A DNA stretch of 64,000 nt from Lojkania enalia (Eukaryota > Ascomycota > Dothideomycetes > Pleosporales): contig ML986583.1 of NCBI GenBank assembly GCA_010094045.1, positions 219,951-283,950 on the forward strand. The letters are read 5' to 3'. Below, piece by piece: positions 33,862 through 46,869 of the stretch. The position numbers and the translations under genes are program-made. The notes under the pieces were generated by a model, which saw only the letters and a list, made by a program, of their open reading frames with translations, had not been told where the DNA came from and searched no databases. How positions within the stretch are numbered: the stretch's first letter is position 1; the number at the start of each line of letters is the position of its first letter.

Positions 33862-35255
33862 CCTGCTGAAGAATTTTCCAATCGAATCGAACAAAATGGA
33901 TATATGTATGTGAACGAGAGACTTGACTTATCGTCAATCAAAGGAGCGACAGCGCAAAGAAGCAAGAAAGGAATGACACAGGTTTCAAACCTGGAAAAAA
34001 AACTCCAAAAGATCGTGGGAAACTGGACGCAAAAGACTGGGCGTGAAGAGCAAGAATGGATGGACGGACAGCGCCCTTATTCACTTTTTTTCCATCGCGC
34101 CTCCAACACCAGTCGTCCCCCGCCGCAATCTCCCCTCTCCGAAAAGAATGATGCCCCTGCAGCAAACGCACAGTGCAGAGGGAAGATGAACGGGTTCCTG
34201 CAGAACCGTTTATGAGGCCAGGCCAGCCTCCATTACACCAGCTGCAAGCAAACCATACAAAAGCCCGCACGCCCGTCTCTCGCAGTTCGCCAGCCGGGAT
34301 GTTTTGAAACAGGTGGCGCCCGCGTGTCTTGCGCACATGCCCAGAACGTCATCAGAATCTGCAGGAACAATATTGGGGCGTGCTCCAGATAAGGTTGTAG
34401 AAGCTCAAAATAGCGAAACGGCAGCTGAGCGATTGGCCCGGTTATTCGTAGCTAGGTCTTTTCAGTTTCTCTTTCTCTCCTATCGATAGTGCAGGCGTGC
34501 ATGCATGCCCCTGCAGTGAGCGGTCGGTGATTGCGATTGCAACTGCGAGCGTAAGATAAGATGGCCTCGTCTCCCTGACGCCGACATCTCGTCGCGTACA
34601 TACGTGCGAAAAGGACGGAGAGGCGAAGGAAAGGAGGGGGGAGGGGGGGGGGGGGGGGGGGGGGGTGCAGCCGCGCGAAAAGGAGCTGCTGAGATGATGG
34701 GGTTTCTGCCTCGCAAATCTGCGCGCATCGATCCGCCTGCAGCTGTCACTTATATGTGCTATCACATTTTTTTTTTTTCCGGCCACTCAGACATCGAAAA
34801 TCTTGTGATACTGGGCATTTTGTGATGTCTTGTTGTAACGCAGGCGCCTACTTCTGAGCGTCTACCGCCACACAATCCTGCGGCTAGCCGCGCGCTGTTT
34901 TTACTCACCTAAGTACTTGGCGTTAGCGAATTGGATGTTCTATAAGATCGTACTAGTATGCGAACTAAGAAAACTAGCAGCTGAATCCTGCTTAAGGGAG
35001 AGAGTTCTAGCAGAAAGGCCTCAAAACAAATTCCGATTGTGGGTACTTGAGCTAGGATAATCAAATTTCAGCATGGCGGAGAACGTAGTCTGGAACCCTT
35101 CAATTATTATAGAGGATGGTACTAGCTAATTATAGTCTGCATTACCAGATCTCTCGTTCACCAGAGCCGCTCCCTGGAACTGGGCTGATAATCACATCCA
35201 TCCACTTGGGAAATTTCTTTCGTTTCGCAACCCCTGTTCCATGCCAACCACAAAA
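33862..35255. other. Intergenic region with a long G run
   Basis: Promoter of the DUF1996-WSC gene and the 3' flank of the large Cys-rich gene. It contains a G tract (separate entry) and a T run near 34768-34777. No coding relic is recognised. Confidence 0.45.
34643..34665 (+). repeat. Poly-G tract
   Basis: About 23 consecutive G, preceded by further short G runs from 34633. The exact length is uncertain because such runs are error-prone. It could form a G-quadruplex. Confidence 0.7.
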
Positions 35256-38200
35256 TCACTCGCTGCTCTTAGGCGTACAATAAGCAGCCCGCAGCTTTTT
35301 CATGTGCTTGTCCTCCAGCTTCGGCAGTGCCGTGTGCTCCGCATCCGTTTTAATCACAAGATCAGGTTCATCGCTCCACGGCTTGCCGTCCGGCTTGAAC
35401 CAGAAACTGCACTCAGAATTTGCAAGAACCGCAAGGGAAGCACCGTAATTCGCCGGAAAAATGACACATTGTTCGAACGCATTAAAGGGCTGGCAGCCGC
35501 TATATTCCATTCCCGCGCACATCATGACCGTTCCAGGGCCAATCCTCGTTGGAACCTTGCGGGCCTTGCCGTCGTTGGGTTGAGGCACGTCCATGAAGCT
35601 GGATTCAGTAGTTGAAGGGTCGTCAATACCTTCAACAGGTCCCTTGGCTTCAGAGTCGACTTGGCGAGCATTGAACTGGGGAGCTTCCACACCTTGGAAG
35701 AGTTTTCGCTCCTCTGATGGAAGCAACTCCAGCTTCCCGGATGCAGCTTTCTTCCAAGTCCTTGGATGACTACCAGGATCTGCTCCTTCCGCTAAGTGGA
35801 CGCCAAGTCTCCCACATGCAATACTCAAAATCGGGAACTGTTCTTCTGGCCAACGGCCAGTGAGCCAGACTGACTCTGAGGACAATTGGTCATAATGCCA
35901 AACCTCATGTTCCGGATCCGTTTTGCAATCACGAAGATTGAAAAAGCTACATCCTGCGGATCCATAGAACCACCAGGACCAGAACCCCTTGGGAATATTT
36001 TGGCAATTCTCCATCGTATAACCATGATAACAATCCTTCCAATCGGGCTCATAGCAAAAACCAACGAGTCCTGGTGGCAAGCGTGGAGGCCAATCAATTT
36101 GATCGACGTCTGGAACAAGCGGTTCAGGAGGTACTTCGACCTTCTTGAAGCTCAAAGTAGTACTTAGGGTATCCGGGACAGGTTCAGCAGGCTCCTTGGC
36201 TTCAATGCCGACTTGAAGGGCATCAAGTTGGAGATTGACAACGTACTTCGAGGGGATGTTAAAATCCGTCTGCTCTGCAAGTCCCGGGAGCTTCCCACAA
36301 GCTACGCTCCTTAGTGTGAACCGTTTATTAGGGTCATCGACATGCGTCCAATATCCAGTCCCTAGCTCGTTATGGTGTATCGGCTCGTGATTGGGATCAG
36401 TTTTACAGTTGCTTTGGCTATGAAAATTGCATGCTGAAGGCCCTCGCACTAGGACACCCCAGACCAAATTCCGAATCCCTAGGCATTGTTCCATTGCCTG
36501 ACCAATCTCACAGTCATCCCAATTGGGACTGTAGCACGCGATTACTGTCCCGGGTTGACAGCCCCACGAGGGAATTCCTTTACAGTTCAGCCAATCCAAG
36601 GGTGGCGGAATATCGGCAGACGAGGATTTTTCGGTTCGAGGAACGATTTCGGTATCTGGAGTATTGACTTGGCCGATATCGAGATTGGGGGCTTCGGGGT
36701 AAACAATAAGGTCCCTCTTTTGCAATGGTAGTGCCTCGGTCTCAGTAACATAATCGCGCTCTCTAGATCCTTGTACTGCATGTCCATTGAGCCTCGCGCA
36801 GGCTAGACTAGCGAAAAGGAATCTCATAGACGAACTTCTAGCACTCATCATTGCACCTTCAACCGCCTCGAAATAATATGTTTTACGGTCTGGGGTTTCC
36901 TTGCAACCCTTCTCGAAGTACCAATAGCATGCGACAGGTCCCCAGACGAGCCAGCCCCATATTGTCCGCGGATTATAGTTGCGACACCTATTCATAACAT
37001 CTGCAATCTCACAGTTTTGCCAGTTATTTTCGTAGCATGTCATTACGCTGCCGGCTGATTGTCCTGGAATCCACTCTCGCCGTATACCAAAGACATCAAC
37101 GGAGGATATTGGCACCGGTTTGGGTTCATTGCCGACATGCCTAGACTGTTTAAAAGAAGGTACTTGCTTCAATTTGGTGGGAATTTCAACACCTCTAGCA
37201 TGACCAGCCGACGGATGTTCAAAGGCTCTTATATCAATGTCAAGGTTTCGGTGGTCCAAATCCTCTGGAAGTTCTCCACAGGCTATACTTCCCCAGAAGA
37301 AGGCTTTGCCTTCACTGGCACTGAAGGCGGTTCTCCCTGGATACGGAAAATCACCATATTCAGGTTTTTCATCCTTACAATCTGGCTGTCGGTACACATT
37401 GCATCCGATACCCCCAGCGAGTATTTGGAGACCCCAAGATGGGGAGCCGAAGTTGTAGCATCGCTTTAGGGTGTCAAAAATCACGCACTTTTTCCATCCA
37501 GGTTCCTGACACGAAATCATTTTCCCGGACGGACACTCGAGAAAGTTAGGAGCCTTGCATGACTTTATGTCAAGGCCTAGCCAGTCACTCCGACTACCGG
37601 AAATGTCGAGAACAAGATCCGGAACCGAGGTGGCTGTAGAGATCTCCAACGTTTTGGAAGTAATATTGACACGCCTCTTCCCAACAAGAGAAGCTTCTTG
37701 CGAATCTTTCGGATTGATCTCACAACGCTTCTCTTCCACCAATCCGTCAGTTCTGGTCCTTTTTGGAAGCATGGAACAGGTAACCCCGATATACGGGAGC
37801 TTGTCTTGTTCTGTCCCATTGATACCACGATTAGATTCTACAGTTTCGAACCATGCGGTACTGTCCGAGTCTTCCTCACAATTCGGAAGGAAATACCAGG
37901 AGCAACCGACGCCTGATCCTAGGTAGTAAGCGCCCCAAAATTTTCCATAGGGGAATTGCGAACACCGCTCCAGGGCGTTGAAAACTCCACACTCTTTCCA
38001 ACCAGGCAACCTGCATGCAGCTATGGTCCCCGGGTCGCAACCCATGAAGTAAGGAGCTGTACATCGATCTGTTGGATCGACATCTCCATTTTGAGCCTTG
38101 GTGATTTCATCCGGATAGAGCTTCGGGATCTGGGTGATACTAGAAATCTGTAGCGTTTCAGAAATGATGTGGACGCTGCTAGCCGCAATACTAAGTCCGG

Positions 38201-40062
38201 CCTCCGCTATCTCAATATTGTCGGTGCCTCTAGTCCCCAGTGACCGTTCCTGGAACGATTCTGCATTAACTTCAGACCCATCTCCCCGTTGTGTCGGCTT
38301 ATCGAGCAATCCGCAGGCTATACTGGTCCAGGGGTACTTCACTGACGAATCGGGGACATGGAAAGATGCCCTGTCCTTCTGCTCAAAATTCGCGTACATC
38401 AGCCTGTTGTTCGAGTCCTCCTTACAGTCGGGGAGCATGTAGAATTCGCATCTGATACCGCCTTGTAGAACGTCGATGCCCCATACCGTTTGAGGACCCC
38501 ACAAATTTTGGCAGATGCCGCCCACGGTGTCGAAAATCCGACAAGATTTCCACTCAGCATCCATACATGCGAGAATCTTGCCAGGTGGGCAGTCGACGTA
38601 GTCAGGGGACGTACATTTCTGTACTCCTTGGTCGTTATTGGAATTGCCGTTCTTGGCCTGCAAACGATCCGGAACTGGCAGAGCAGCGGAAATGTCCGAG
38701 ATATGTAGTTTGTCATGGGCAATATGGACGCGGCCGGCATGTCCATCAGGAGCAATTCTGTAAGATTTAGAAGCATTATCGAGACTTCTAGCCTTGTTTT
38801 TGTTCTCCGCAAAGCAAGTAACACCATTGTAGTCCGCATTAGGGCGGTCTCGAACATCCCAGAAGGCATAGCCCTCTCTAGTGTCGATCTGCCAATCATT
38901 GGTCTTGCAGTCCGTTCGCTTAGACCATTGGCAAATGACACCCGGCCATTGGATCCATCCCCAGAGGCCTTTGTTCCACCACGCGCACACGTCGAGAGCA
39001 TTCACGATAAAGCAACCGGACACCTCCCACCCTTTCTTCTGACATACGAGAACGGTCCCAAGCGGCATTGCTGGGAGGTCTGGGAGGCCCGAGCCGTCTG
39101 AAGTTTTGCCAAGCAGGCCTAGACCTTGTGCATCCACAATCCTTAGGACAGTCGTAATCGCGCTCATGTTAAGAGTATTGAGATCTCTAGCATTTGGTTG
39201 CGGTGGAGCCGGCCCTGGAACGAGGCAGTCGACGGATCGAAACCACCACTCATAGACTCCCAACGTAGGCCAGTACAAGTCCCCACGAAGACTGTCAAGT
39301 GTCTTGGTGGATTGATTAACGCACTCATCGGTAGTATAGTATCGGCAGTGAACGCCTTTCCACTGCAAAAGCGATTTCATTTTGCCTCGCACCTTGGGGT
39401 CGAAAGCACGGCATTTGTTGAGGGCATTCTCAATGACACAATTTTCCCGGAGGTCGTGCTGGGAACAAGCTAGGACTGTGCCGGGTGACTGAGCGATAAG
39501 CGTCGTTGCGCTTGCTAGACGAATCTTTCGGTCCTTGGATTCCAGGAGGATATCGGAACCGGCTGAAGATGGCTCGGCGCCGTCGCGTGTGTGTACGTTG
39601 GCATTGCCCAAAGCGCGGTGCAAGAACTTGCCGTATACAGAAATGTCTAGTTCAACATGAGGCGTACAGAAGTAAGAATTGACCACGCCGACGCTGATGG
39701 AATGGAGAGCATCAACCTGCGGTCCAGCAGCAACGGCCTCGACCTCGCCAGTGCAGTCATCGGTGCTAGAACGAGTCAGCGAACACCCTAAGCCTTCAGC
39801 AGGGCAACGAACGAGAAGAAGCGGCACAGACTGCTGTCTCCGACTTGCACTTGGCCACCGGTAAAGAGGGTAGAGTGGCAGTTACTGTCGGAGAGTACAG
39901 AGAGGTTGTTCGAGGGACCCGAGGTAGGCGCAGTGGAAGCCAGGGCCGCGAGACTGGCGAAAAGGAGCAACAGAGCGCCAATTGTACCTAGATTAGGCAT
40001 GAGCTTAGAGGCGGGCCGAGAGATAGAAGCTAGGAAAGGGCTGTACCTGTCGCAGAGCTCAT
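35256..40062 (-). CDS. Large secreted protein of nine Cys/Trp-rich modules, family not recognised
   Basis: Exons 40062-40047 (16 nt), 39987-39828 and 39765-35256 give 1561 residues; introns are 59 and 62 nt. Exon 1 encodes MSSAT, and splicing creates a signal peptide (GTIGALLLLFASLAALAS). The second intron has a weak donor (GTGCCG) but a good branch (GCTGAC) and is the only phase that keeps the long frame. The body is nine copies of a module of about 90 residues, starting near residues 152, 292, 449, 634, 802, 960, 1126, 1287 and 1469. The pattern is PGT(V/I)xAC, then x-W-x2-C, then a C, a WG(x)n-G-x-C-x-(W/F)(Y/F) block, a DCKxD block and a closing S(I/V)AC. Linkers share LxIS-type strands followed by VPD. 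The G-x-C-x-(W/F)(Y/F) block faintly recalls beta-gamma crystallin Greek keys. A wall-associated or adhesive role is a guess. Confidence 0.8.
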
Positions 40063-40516
40063 TGCTATGGTCGGTCACTACACCAATCGACTGAGGTTGC
40101 TGTGCTCTGTTGAAGCGGGCAAAGGGGACAAAGAGGCAGGGCCCGCCTGTTTGTTTGGAAGAGGAAGAGAGCCCGAGTGGGGGTTTGCTGGAAGGAGCGA
40201 CAAACATCGTGGAGGGGGAAGGCGGCCTCTTATTAAGCAGGGTGGTGTAGGTGCAAGTGAAGGAGGCGCCGGGGAGTGAGAGAAACAAACGGAAGGCGCT
40301 GGTCGCACGGTGCAACCCCGCCACTACGACTACAAGTGTAGAAGCTTGCTTTATTGCGCTACTTGCTGTCAAACCCACTTACTGCCTCGAGAAATCTTGG
40401 CAGCAATAGTTACAGTGCAGGGAAATCCTCCCCATAAGCGTGGTAGCAGACCGTGACCTACAGCCATCAAGGATATCGGGCTACCTAATGCGATGCCAGC
40501 GAAGGCTTATCTGACC
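40063..40516. other. Intergenic region upstream of the modular Cys-rich gene
   Basis: Promoter and leader of the Cys-rich gene and 3' flank of the PPR gene. An in-frame-looking minus-strand frame (40378 to 39788) only reflects the exon-2 reading frame running upstream through the first intron. Confidence 0.45.
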
Positions 40517-43022
40517 CTATGGATCCAGGTCGCGATTGATGTAATACTGCCTGTAGCCAAAGCCATCGAACGTAACCCAATGGCCCAGAGCTTCCAGTTC
40601 ATCCCACACTACCGGGTAATGTTTCCTTATCCATGCCTCGATCTTGTCCTGCGTCTCCGAGTTCGCCGTCGCATTGAACCAGTTACCTAATCTGCAAAAA
40701 CGTCAGCGAAGCAAAAAGTAAGTGCTCGAGCATGGGCACTAACACGTATAAATCAGGCGCGAACCCATAATCATCTTCCACTGTTTCCAACATCTTGACT
40801 ACTTCATCGTAGAGCCGGCTCCTGGCTAGGGCACCTATGTATGCCGTGAAAACAGTCTTATCAATGTCGAGGTCCATTTCCTTCAGCCTCCTCCAAATGG
40901 GCTTGGCGTATTCGTCCCCGTACGGCATCCCTTCGCACGACCTAAACGCAATAGCTATGCTATTGTACGTCGGACCTTCTTCCGAGGACGCAATTTCCGA
41001 CCACAACTCCAAGGCCTTCAGATTTTTCCCTGTAGCAGCATATGCAAGCATCAGTGCGTTCCTGATCTTGGTGTCAGGCTCTACATTCATATCCAGCTTA
41101 AGCTGGTTGTGAGCGAGCTCCAGACTCTCCTCATCCGCATTTCGGGCAAATCCTGTGAATGCGGCCACATATACATCTCGCGTTGCTGTAACAGTTGGGG
41201 TCGTGTGATTCCGCATGTGGAAGAATACGTGGCAAGCCATGTCTGGACGCTTACGACCGAAGAATTCATTCATTATGACCAGTCGTACCTCGCGCGGAGT
41301 TTCGAAGAGGCCCTGGCGAATAATTTGGTAGGTATCCCACGCATCGGCAGTGCTGACTTGGCGGTCGAGTAAAACTTCAACGAGGCGGTCGCGGATAATG
41401 ACTCTCTGTTCGGGGGAGAAGTGGTGTGCGCGTACTTGGATGACATTAGCAGCATCAAGACCCTCCCCTCTTCGCAGATGGAGAACACAAAGAGCAGCCA
41501 CAGTTGCGGGCTCGAATTGCTCCTTTTTTTCATGCAAATCATCCACGATGGCCATGATGTCGTCGAAGTTATGTTGATGGGAGTCGCACATTGCTCGAAT
41601 TAGCTGATTGATGGCTTCCACGCTCCGCTCGTCCTTGTTGGTCTCTCCTTGAAGACCAAAATATGCGGCTCTTGCTCCGTCAATGTCCTTCACGGAGAGC
41701 CGATATTGTATCTGTAAGGTAAAGGTTCTTGCATTCGGGAGAATATCTCGTTTCTCCCCAAGGGTAATATAACGCTCCGCGGAATACGGGTCTTGCTTAG
41801 ACATAGAAAACTCGACCAGATTATTGATCGTATCAATATCTGGGCGGAGCACAGGGAGTGAGGGCTTCGCCTTCCGGGCCTCGTCGTTCCGGCGCACCAT
41901 TACGTTCATCATCCGATCTACTTCGTCTGCACCTTTCCCGATAGCAGCGGACCAGAGAAAAACGGTATCCCAAGCTTCCTTATTAGGCGTTCTTTTAAGC
42001 AGAGATGCTACAACCTGCTGGCCGTACGTCAAGTCTCCAGAGAGAGCGCACAGTCGAAGAACAGCAGTATGTGTGCTAGCGGAGGGAGCCGCCTCTTCCA
42101 AATTCTCGAGACGAACAATAGGCTGCGAGTACCAAAATTTAGTCTGTTCTAGATCCTTTTTCCGAGCGAAATACGTCACCAACGCCGACTGCATTGTCGG
42201 AACGAATGGTACTGATAGCTCGCGCATCACATCAACAGTGCGAACTAGCTCTTCTTGATTGTCTTCGTTGCAAAATCCTGTCAGGACATCGGTCCAAACT
42301 TTTGCCATCAAGCGCGCGTGCGCAGGAGGCGTCTTTGAGTCGATGGGCCCAGGAAACCGTTTCTGAGCCCATTTCTGCGCATCACGACTGAAGCCATTTA
42401 GAGTCAATATTTTGATGTATAAAGCCGGCTCTGGTTTCTTGTAGTTTTCAGAATCCATGGCCTTAGCGCTCAAAGAATCTTTCGAGGCGCTTGCTTGCCG
42501 TCTCTTAATAAACTCCTCGTACAAAATTAACCCAAAATTGTGATGCCATTCCGTGCGAACCTTCGGAGGCTTCTGCAAAGCTACCAATGCTTTTCGGATG
42601 TCATCAGTCGACAGCCATGGCCGGCCATCCTCACGTAGATTATGTTGCAAGTATTCGAAAGAGCTTGCGCCGATATAAAGATCTTCTTCTGCAAACTGCT
42701 TGTCTTTCTGCAACATGTGTGACATGAAAGTATTGAACGCTATTGCAACGTCAGAGGCCGGGGGCAATCGCTCGTTAGAGTCTTTGCTTAGACAGAACTC
42801 TTTTAGCTCGACTTTGCCTGGTGGGAAATCGGCTTCTTTGGTCCTGCGCTGATGGGACTTGAAGAAACTAAAGAAGGTCCGCCGGGGAGACTGGGGAACA
42901 GTACGGAAACCATACTGCAGCGATATGTGCGGTCGGGAAGCTCGGTAAAGACAACCTCGATATAGCAGCGGCTTGTTCGCGAGGATGCTGCGAAAGACGA
43001 CGCGTGTGAGGTGTGACGGCAT
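40517..43022 (-). CDS. Mitochondrial PPR protein, CIA84-like
   Basis: Exons 43022-40744 and 40691-40517 give 817 residues. The 52-nt intron (GTTAGT...TTGCAG) restores DLYVLGNWFNA and adds a conserved-looking tail (ETQDKIEAWIRKHYPVVWDE). The N-terminus (MPSHLTRVVFRSILANK) is basic and hydroxylated, as in mitochondrial presequences. The body is all-helical with pentatricopeptide-like repeats, for example PDIDTINNLVEFSMSKQ, TFTLQIQYRLSVKDIDGA and PTYNSIAIAFRSCEGM. Size, start and repeat layout resemble Neurospora CIA84, a PPR protein required for assembly of the complex I membrane arm, but this is from memory. Another mitochondrial RNA-binding PPR protein is the alternative. An ATG at 43079 would add 19 residues. 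It shares its promoter with the mitochondrial ribosomal gene. Confidence 0.75.
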
Positions 43023-43343
43023 TGCGGCAGAGGTGTTGGAATAAGAGCTCTGAAGCTTGGAAGGATCTTCAGCGTGCAATTGAAGCGCGCACGAGGGTAT
43101 CTAGCGGTCGACGAGAATCGCCATATAGTACAATCGGATGGACTAATATGATACAAAAAGAAAAGAAATCGAATCGGCAAGACCGTGGCCGTATACTGAC
43201 AGACAGGAAGAATGCAGGGACCCAGCATCGAAGGGAAATCTTTGCCAAGAGATGGTCGCCAAGCCACGGCCCGACTCTCCTTTCGCGACCGCCGCATCGA
43301 GCATCTTGGATATACGCACTGCGGCCCTTCCCACCACACAACA
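43023..43343. promoter_or_regulatory. Bidirectional promoter of two mitochondrial genes
   Basis: Only 321 bases separate the ATGs of the PPR gene (minus) and the bS18m gene (plus), so promoter elements must be shared or interleaved. No TATA box is obvious. Confidence 0.6.
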
Positions 43344-44065
43344 ATGTCACTATTGAGGACAACAGCACAGTCGTCAGCGACAGTACAGAGGAGCTGCGTG
43401 AAGTGCTTCTCGTCCTCAGCTGCCCGGCGCTCCAATGGTACACTTGCAGTCCTTACCCCTCCGCAGCCTGCATACTAAAGCTTCTACGCAGATGACAAAA
43501 ATATCGTCAGTCTCCTAGACATGAACAGAAGCGCCAATCAGCGGCACCCGACCAATAACGCTCCGAAAAAGTCGGCCTCATCCAAATTATCCGCGTTCAA
43601 ATTCGCCCAAAAGAACCTGCCTAAATCGCAAGGGAGCATGGCGCAAGAGATTGCCGAACACGACAAGCGCCGTGCCTACCAGAACCAGATACACCGCACA
43701 TACAAGGCTGGAGATGTGTATTCCCCGCGTGATCTTACCGGGGTGGAACAGAAGAAGTGGAAGCTAGGACGGAAAACAGCACAGAGTGATGCTTTTGACA
43801 CCCTTGGGATCAATCCCATCAACGAGTATAAGGTCAGACTCGATTCCGCGAAGACGTTTTTATGCCGTGCTGACTAGCCTAGAACTTTACGATGATGTCC
43901 GAATTCATGACAGAAATGGGAAGGATTAGGCATTCGAGAGACAGTGGTCTGCGCCCTGTAAACCAGCGAAAGATTGCAAAAGCCATCAGGAGGGCCATTG
44001 GTCTGGGTCTGATGCCCAGTGTGCACAAGCATCCATTGGTGTTGAAGAAGAAGCCCAATGTATGA
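43344..44065 (+). CDS. RSM18: Mitochondrial small-subunit ribosomal protein bS18m
   Basis: Exons 43344-43437, 43492-43832 and 43883-44065 give 205 residues; introns are 54 and 50 nt. The N-terminus (MSLLRTTAQSSATVQRSCVK) is a classic mitochondrial targeting peptide. The C-terminal half carries the S18 fold: VYSPRDLTGVEQKKW, NPINEYKNFTMMSEFMTEMG across the second join, GLRPVNQRKIAKAIRRAIGL and LMPSVHKHP. The S18 family has this N-Q-R-K-x-A-x-A-I-x-R-A core. It binds 12S/15S-type rRNA in the mitoribosome platform. It is divergent from a mitochondrial PPR gene. Confidence 0.93.
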
Positions 44066-46720
44066 ATAAGCAGGACTTTGCTACCGCCAGTCTTTCACTT
44101 GTACATTTAGTGACATATTACATTTCATAGCATGGCTGCATTGACCAGCATATAAAATAGAATTAAGACTCTAAGCGTAAAGAAGCGCCAAAAACACTCC
44201 AAGGCCCTCGATACTCCATTCCTCTATCTACGCAACCACATAAATTTATGCCATGCACATTATCCGCCAGTGCCGTACCGTACTCACTGTAATACCATCA
44301 AACCAATTCCAACCTAACCACAATATCCGCCAGACAGAAACTTAAAAAGGAGCCAGGAGCGTACGAAACATAAAACTGATAAATCACAAATAAACTCGTT
44401 TAAACTTCCCTCCAACAAAATTCCAACCGCTCCCTACCGAAAATAAAACGGTTCGACACAAACCAGCTACGTTAGTATGGATAATGCTTTTGTTGCGAGG
44501 AGCCGAAAACTCGAATACTAACGACAGATGGTGCTGCCAGGAGGAAAGAAGGCTTCACCTAGACACATAGAGTAAATGACTGCACTAGAACTACTTACAA
44601 ATGTCCCATCACATAACACAGGTCCTAGTTCACTTGGAAGCATTGTTTATCCAGTGAGTTTTCTACCATGTTTCTTCTAAACTGGGATTTCTTTTTATTG
44701 CGATCCTAGGCTATTTATGGCATGGAAAATATCATATCGTTTTAAGATACTGTAGATTTGAACATAATAATACAACATCATCAGGTTACTGGCGTTGATT
44801 CACTATAGGCCGAAATTTGGTGCTGCGATTTCTTCAGACCGTAGTAGCCAATCATAATATAAATTCTGAAAGCTTCTAAAGATATAGGCAATAGAACAGT
44901 ATTAAATTTGTTATTCATTTCCTCACTATACCAGTTTAGGTTAATTTATCGTTAAACCAAAACCACCTTGTACAGAACAAGTATAATAATACAGCCAGAC
45001 ACAAAAAGTTCAAAAGGCGATGATGATTGCTAGGTATTATATCAGATGGTATTCCAGGCGTCGCATGAGGACATAATGAAGCTGAGGAAGCAGGTTATAT
45101 ACATATTCGTGCGCCTTTACGCATATGCTTCTAGAGGAAAGCTGTTTAGCGGCAATTTCTTTAGGGGTATGCTTGATGAGGCGGTCTAACATCGGTCAAG
45201 GATATGGATATACGCCATGGCATGTTCCCCAACTCCTAGACAAGATGCGAGGAAGTTAAGGAAAGCGTTTGAGAGTGCAGACTTCGCTCTCTCAGCCGTG
45301 CAAGAATGGGAAACCCTAGCTATTGGTGCATGTTGAAATGTAGTACCGATTGAGTGAAGCGTAACCAAGTCTGTAACTAGAAGGCATCAATCTGTGTAAA
45401 AGCTAAACTAACCATGAGAAGTTTGGCTACGAAGATTCACATCCAAATACGAGAAATCCTACTCCTACTTACATATATGCTTATCCTTGGTTGTCCCGCT
45501 CGGCTTGTTTAGTCTTACTCAGTACTCTCTGGTTAGACCTTGCAACTACGTCGGTTGCTGACTCGATCCGACGCAGGTGGTCCAGCAGCTCTCGCCGTAC
45601 CAAGTCCTAATCAACTATGTTCTCTTCGACTACCTCTTGCACCATTGTATTACTTTACAATGGTCCTTACCCATGGATTGCTACACTGATGACAGAATTG
45701 CGGTCTTTAAATCAGCAATCGCTTTGTGAAAATCTACAACCCATTTACATTGCCACTGATCCTAGTTCTTCTCTAGAGAATTCTAACAACCAATTTTAAT
45801 GAGCACTCGACTGAATCCGAGCAAATCGTAGTGTTAGTGAAGTATTTCCTTGTCGGACATTTAACCGGATGACTTAGACTTGCAGAGGTCCAGCACAGGG
45901 GGGTTGATCAAACTATACTTTCTACTGTTACATGTCCTAAAACAGACTTAACCTCCAGAGCGTAAGTCAGTCCGCTTAGGTATCGCTTCAGATAGTCGAA
46001 ATTTCCTATATTGACCGGGAAGAATAGGATGCTGGAGCTGTGCACATTCTTGTGCACGACTTTACAGTATTCCAAAATTGTAATTGCTCCGCATAGTACT
46101 GATGCAAAACCTAATCGGGCTTTTCTATGAGTGCATCACTCGCAAGCAAATCACTGAGCGTGGCAGGAGAGCATAAGAAATCGCCATCGCTCAACTCACA
46201 ATGCACTCTATCTTGATCAACCGTAAAAAAAAAAATGCCGTACTGATTCTGGCTTTTGCTCACAATAAAATCGATAGCTAAGAATACCGACCCGCGTTCC
46301 AACATACGTGTTGAGTTCCGATGTCGATTATTCATTATAAGGTCTCCATTTCACGTATCATTGTCGTTGCTTAGTCTGTCTTCTACCATAGAAGGGGAAC
46401 AAAGTGTTTGTTCTGGATGAGGAATTACCCACCTATACCGTGATCGATGTATCTGATTCTTGTCGATCCCTTCTAAAGTCTAGGTTCATCTACCCCATTT
46501 CTATTTGGATACTTTTTTGCCATATCCGCTTCAAGTTCCAAATCCGTACAACTTCAGCGGGTACCTTTTTCAATTCATGAGTGATATTGCTAATTAAGTC
46601 TTCCTTATACACAAGATTGCTGATTCGAGACTCGCTATGGTATTGACAGCGGTTTTTAGTATCCTTGTTCACTTTTCTGAGCAATTAAATGTCCGTCGTT
46701 AGATTGTGAGTATCCGCTCT

Positions 46721-46869
46721 TGTCGCGTATCAGGGAGCATCAATTGCTGAGGCAAATATTGATGTATTGAAGGAGGGTAAGTGGCCTGCCTCGGCAGAAG
46801 CTGGCGATGGCGAGACTATATAGGCCTGAAAACAGACCAACTATAATAGGATAGTAGGAACATGTGACA
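46721..46869 (+). mobile_element. Solo-LTR-like element, copy B
   Basis: 149 bp, starting TGTCGCGTATCAGG and ending CATGTGACA, with a perfect 5-bp flanking duplication GCTCT at 46716-46720 and 46870-46874. It is nearly identical to copy D. The internal TATA-like ACTATATAGG is conserved. Confidence 0.85.

Noticed and set aside
33721..34215. 164-residue plus-strand open frame
   Set aside because: It overlaps the signal peptide exon of the DUF1996 gene on the other strand and shows no recognisable domain.
46721..46869. Reading the 150-bp repeats as a MITE
   Set aside because: The inverted termini are only about six bases, while the 5-bp duplications and TG...CA ends fit LTR elements better. 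Kept only as the alternative.
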